Assembly: GCA_934446065.1 (NCBI GenBank)
Contig: CAKSDP010000018.1
Location: 1-43,405, forward strand
Source of the DNA: an uncultured Eubacteriales bacterium
GTDB lineage: Bacteria; Bacillota; Clostridia; Oscillospirales; CAG-272
Direction of reading: 5' to 3'
Length of the DNA: 43,405 nucleotides
The stretch's first letter is position 1, and every line of letters begins with the position of its first letter. The notes under the pieces are model-generated. The model was not told the origin of the DNA and did no database searches. It worked only from the letters and a program-made list of their open reading frames with translations. The position numbers were made by a program, and so were the translations under genes. Of the stretch, positions 40,936 to 43,405 are shown piece by piece.

Positions 40936-40959
40936 ACACTTACCTACTAAAGAGGTAGG
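40914..40959. promoter_or_regulatory. Candidate Rrf2/IscR operator cluster at the isc promoter
   Basis: GGTAGG occurs in the spacer (40914-40919), and the inverted repeat CCTAC-N7-GTAGG (40943-40947 and 40955-40959) covers the expected transcription start. The outer pair GTAGGTAA (40915-40922) and TTACCTAC (40940-40947) also forms an inverted repeat across the -10. An Rrf2 gene ends this operon, so autorepression is likely. Confidence 0.65.
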
Positions 40960-41010
40960 CAAACCATAGACCACATAAAAAGTATGACAGCATGAGAAAG
41001 GAGCAAACCA

Positions 41011-42201
41011 GTGCCTCATATTTATGCAGATAACGCGGCAACCACAAAAATGAGCCGCAAAGCAATAGACGCAATGCTTCCGTATATGGATGACATATAT
41101 GCGAATCCGTCAAGTCTCCACACCCCCGGCCAGCGGGCGAAGGAGGCGCTTACCGCCGCGCGCGAGAATATCGCATCACTCCTCGGATGCAGTGCGCAGG
41201 AGATCTATTTCACCTCCGGCGGAAGTGAGGCTGATAATCAGGCGCTGCTTACGGCAGCCGAGATCGGCGAACAGCGCGGTCACCGACATATTATTTCCAC
41301 GGCGTTTGAGCATCACGCGGTTTTGCACACGCTTGAGAAGCTCCGCCGCCGCGGATTTGAGGTGGAGCTGCTTGACGTCCATGACGGCGGCAATATCACG
41401 GCACAGGCAGTCGCCGATGCGATACGCGACGACACCTGCCTCGTAACTATAATGTATGCTAACAACGAGATCGGCTCGATCCTCCCGATCGCCGAGATCG
41501 GCAAGATCTGCCGCGAGCGCGGCGTGCTTTTCCACACTGACGCAGTACAGGCGGCGGGTCATCTGAAGATCAATGTCGCGGATGAAAACATTGATATGCT
41601 CTCATTGTCCGCGCATAAGTTCCACGGACCCAAAGGTACAGGCGTCCTCTACGCCCGCAAGGGTATCAGACTCACAAACCTGATCGAGGGCGGCGCGCAG
41701 GAGCGCGGTCATCGCGCCGGTACAGAAAATATTCCCGCGATCATGGGAATGTCGGCGGCTCTCTCCGATGCGTGCGAGCATATCGATGAGAACGCGGCAA
41801 AGGTAACGCGCCTGCGCGATCGGTTGATCAAGGGACTCTCAAAGGTTCCGCATTCTGCGCTGAACGGCGATCCCGTTAACAGACTGCCCGGAAACGTGAG
41901 CTTCTGTTTTGAGGGGATCGAAGGCGAGAGCCTGCTCCTCCTCCTTGACGCCAAGGGAATCTACGCGTCGTCCGGCTCGGCTTGTACGTCCGGTTCGCTC
42001 GATCCGAGCCATGTATTGCTCGCGATCGGCAGACCCCACGAGATAGCGCACGGCTCTCTCAGACTTTCGCTCTGCGAGGAGAACACCGACGAGGACGTGG
42101 ATTATATGCTGCGCGAGATCCCGGAGGTCGTGGATTACCTCAGAAATATGTCGCCGCTGTGGCGTGATAAGGTCACCGGCAAGAAAGAATTTCAGCTTTG
42201 A
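41011..42201 (+). CDS. iscS: Cysteine desulfurase IscS/NifS
   Basis: 396 residues, PLP-dependent fold type I. YADNAATTKMSRKAIDAMLPY at the start, TSGGSEADNQALL, the PLP lysine 203 in SLSAHKFHGPKG, and the catalytic Cys325 in SSGSACTSGSLDPSHVL. It removes sulfur from cysteine and passes it to IscU. Start is GTG 41011 with AAAGGAG upstream. The gene leads the iscS-iscU-rrf2 operon, directly downstream of the ferrous iron uptake genes. Confidence 0.95.
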   Translation: MPHIYADNAATTKMSRKAIDAMLPYMDDIYANPSSLHTPGQRAKEALTAARENIASLLGCSAQEIYFTSGGSEADNQALLTAAEIGEQRGHRHIISTAFEHHAVLHTLEKLRRRGFEVELLDVHDGGNITAQAVADAIRDDTCLVTIMYANNEIGSILPIAEIGKICRERGVLFHTDAVQAAGHLKINVADENIDMLSLSAHKFHGPKGTGVLYARKGIRLTNLIEGGAQERGHRAGTENIPAIMGMSAALSDACEHIDENAAKVTRLRDRLIKGLSKVPHSALNGDPVNRLPGNVSFCFEGIEGESLLLLLDAKGIYASSGSACTSGSLDPSHVLLAIGRPHEIAHGSLRLSLCEENTDEDVDYMLREIPEVVDYLRNMSPLWRDKVTGKKEFQL

Positions 42202-42225
42202 GTATATAGAAAGAAGGGAAGATAT

Positions 42226-42657
42226 ATGGCTCTTTACAGCGAAAAGGTTATGGATCATTTCACGCATCCCCGCAATGTCGGCGTGATCGAGGACGCGGAC
42301 GGTGTCGGAGAGGTCGGCAATGCCAAGTGCGGCGATATCATGAAGATCTATCTGAAGATCGACGGCGATATTATCACCGACGTCAAGTTTGAAACATTCG
42401 GCTGCGGCTCGGCGATCGCGTCAAGCTCTATGGCAACCGAAATGATAAAGGGAAAGTCGATCTCCGAGGCGCTCGAGCTGTCGAATAAGGCGGTGGCAGA
42501 GGCGCTTGACGGGCTTCCCGCGCATAAGATGCATTGCTCAGTCCTCGCAGAGGAGGCTATCAAGGCGGCGCTGAAGGATTACTATGACCGCAACGGCATC
42601 GAATATGATGCCTGCAAATTCGCCGATTGCGGCTCCTGCCCTCATTGCCATGAGTGA
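42226..42657 (+). CDS. iscU: Fe-S cluster scaffold protein IscU (NifU N-terminal type)
   Basis: 143 residues. Cluster ligands are Cys35 and Asp37 (NAKCGDIM), Cys60 (FGCGSAIA), His103 and Cys104 (KMHCSVLA). The C-terminal tail ends CKFADCGSCPHCHE, with extra cysteines and a histidine beyond the usual end. It receives sulfur from IscS and iron to build clusters for apo-proteins. GAAGGGAAG precedes the ATG. It is 24 bases after iscS. Confidence 0.95.
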   Translation: MALYSEKVMDHFTHPRNVGVIEDADGVGEVGNAKCGDIMKIYLKIDGDIITDVKFETFGCGSAIASSSMATEMIKGKSISEALELSNKAVAEALDGLPAHKMHCSVLAEEAIKAALKDYYDRNGIEYDACKFADCGSCPHCHE

Positions 42658-42674
42658 TGCCCGCCCGATGAAAT

Positions 42675-43097
42675 ATGATCGTTTCAACAAGAGGAAGATA
42701 TGCACTGCGCGTGCTGATTGACCTTGCACAGCACGAAGGCAACGGGTATATCGCAATGAAGGATATCGCCGAAAGACAGGAGATATCCAAGAAATACATG
42801 GAGCAGATAATGCCGGCGCTTACCAAAAACGGTCTTGTTGAAGGCGTCCATGGGCAGCGCGGCGGCTATCGTCTCACAAGACCTCCCGAGGATTACAGCG
42901 TCGGTGAGATCCTCCGTGCTACGGAGGGCGACCTCGCTCCGGTCGCGTGCCTGTCGTGCAAAGCGGAGCCATGCAGCCGTGCAGCCGAGTGTAAAACGAT
43001 TGCAATGTGGACCCGCTTTAACGAGATCACAAATGAGTATTTCGACTCAATTAGCATCGCCGATCTCGTGAATCCGGCAAAGCATGGCAATACGTGA
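42675..43097 (+). CDS. Rrf2 family regulator, IscR-like (isc operon)
   Basis: 140 residues. Winged helix at 1-80 (STRGRYALRVLIDLAQHEGNG, AMKDIAERQEISKKYMEQIM, GQRGGYRLTRPPEDYSVGEI) and cysteines CLSCKAEPCSRAAEC (C-X2-C-X4-C-X5-C), a possible Fe-S cluster site. It is the third gene of the isc operon, whose promoter has matching inverted repeats, so feedback control by cluster status is likely. The ribosome binding site is poor (17-base gap after iscU with no clear AGGAG), so translation is probably weak or coupled to iscU. Confidence 0.92.
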   Translation: MIVSTRGRYALRVLIDLAQHEGNGYIAMKDIAERQEISKKYMEQIMPALTKNGLVEGVHGQRGGYRLTRPPEDYSVGEILRATEGDLAPVACLSCKAEPCSRAAECKTIAMWTRFNEITNEYFDSISIADLVNPAKHGNT

Positions 43098-43157
43098 GCG
43101 CTCTGTCCTGCGTGTGCGAAAAAATGTTGTGTAGTGACGAAAAAATTCGGTTTTCTA

Positions 43158-43186
43158 TTGACAAGCCATATCCATTGTGCTATAAT
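43158..43186 (+). promoter_or_regulatory. Sigma-A promoter of tRNA-Pro
   Basis: Consensus TTGACA (43158-43163), 17-base spacer, TATAAT (43181-43186) preceded by TGC. Confidence 0.88.
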
Positions 43187-43207
43187 ATATAAGCTTGATG
43201 AGAGCAT

Positions 43208-43283
43208 CTGGGTGTGGCGCAGTTGGTAGCGCGCTACCTTGGGGTGGTAGAGGCCGCTGGTTCAAGTCCAGTCACTCAGACCA
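43208..43283 (+). tRNA. tRNA-Pro (anticodon GGG), CCA encoded
   Basis: Acceptor arms CTGGGTG and CACTCAG pair with one G-T. The anticodon stem CTACC/GGTAG encloses TTGGGGT, so the anticodon is GGG (proline). T arm GCTGG/CCAGT with loop TTCAAGT. Discriminator A43280 followed by CCA. Confidence 0.95.
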
Positions 43284-43288
43284 TAAAA

Positions 43289-43342
43289 GGGCTACAAAAT
43301 AGATGTAGCCCGTGAAAACCCCGATAAAATCGGGGTTTTCAC
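43289..43342 (+). terminator. Two hairpins after tRNA-Pro
   Basis: GGGCTAC...GTAGCCC (43289-43311) and then a perfect 14-bp stem GTGAAAACCCCGAT (43312-43325) with ATCGGGGTTTTCAC (43329-43342). The second contains TTTT on its 3' arm and is the likelier terminator. The last 60 bases of the window hold nothing recognised. Confidence 0.7.
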
Positions 43343-43405
43343 CGTTTATACGGCAAAATTTCAGCGAACCGTTTTGACAGATATAAAAATGATGTTTTCC
43401 CTTTG

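Noticed and set aside
43208..43405. tRNA-Pro as an integration site of a mobile element
   Set aside because: No integrase and no repeated tRNA 3' end were seen in the window; only about 120 bases follow the tRNA.

Overview
The window reads as part of a chromosome of an anaerobic, spore-forming member of the Clostridia (Bacillota), probably a gut or rumen Oscillospirales-like lineage with mid-range GC; this placement is an inference. Supporting signs are an alpha/beta-type small acid-soluble spore protein, a type I dockerin protein, a radical-SAM (DUF512)-der-plsY operon, a tryptophan T-box leader, a hisZ plus short hisG histidine operon, a Feo cluster with duplicated feoA, and sigma-A promoters with an extended -10 (TGN) at most units. 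No insertion sequence, prophage, CRISPR array or rRNA was seen.

Layout. 1-693: 3' end of a secreted lectin-like/Ig-like/dockerin protein. 819-6263: operon of PDZ-radical SAM protein, lipoprotein, der, plsY and a methyltransferase. 6356-6432: tRNA-Val. 6637-11505: HTH membrane regulator, DegV/FakB, hemolysin III-like protein, ECF sigma and mini anti-sigma pair, FakA. 11616-14957: Trp T-box leader and tryptophan-type ABC transporter. 15092-17287: DUF4085-like protein and a metallophosphatase. 17355-24927: histidine operon hisZGDCBHAF-IE, followed by a CmpB-type membrane protein. 25564-27357: minus-strand aminotransferase divergent from an Rrf2 regulator. 27584-34421: surface-glycan cassette (GT2, flippase, ATP-grasp, sugar aminotransferase, RmlA, RmlB). 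34464-36237 (minus): iron-type alcohol dehydrogenase and flavin reductase behind a MerR-type promoter. 36521-36721: spore protein gene. 36804-40817: DtxR-type repressor divergent from feoA-feoA-feoB and a Cys-rich membrane protein. 41011-43097: iscS-iscU-rrf2. 43208-43283: tRNA-Pro.

How the parts connect. FakB (DegV) and FakA would make acyl-phosphate, the substrate of PlsY, and fakA sits directly behind an ECF sigma/anti-sigma pair. The T-box has a UGG specifier and a UGGC acceptor-binding bulge, matching uncharged tRNA-Trp, and precedes a TrpXYZ-like transporter. The iron region joins ferrous uptake (Feo) to Fe-S cluster assembly (Isc), and each unit has its own candidate operator: two GGTTAG-N6-CTAAYC sites at feo, and a CCTAC-N7-GTAGG site at isc. 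In the glycan cassette, RmlA and RmlB without RmlC or RmlD, plus a sugar aminotransferase, point to a dTDP-4-amino-6-deoxy sugar rather than rhamnose, and the ATP-grasp enzyme may amidate it. The most interesting leads are that ATP-grasp enzyme, the FeoB with an acidic extracytoplasmic insert of about 115 residues, the MerR-type promoter whose regulator is not in the window, and the anti-sigma factor with almost no extracytoplasmic part.
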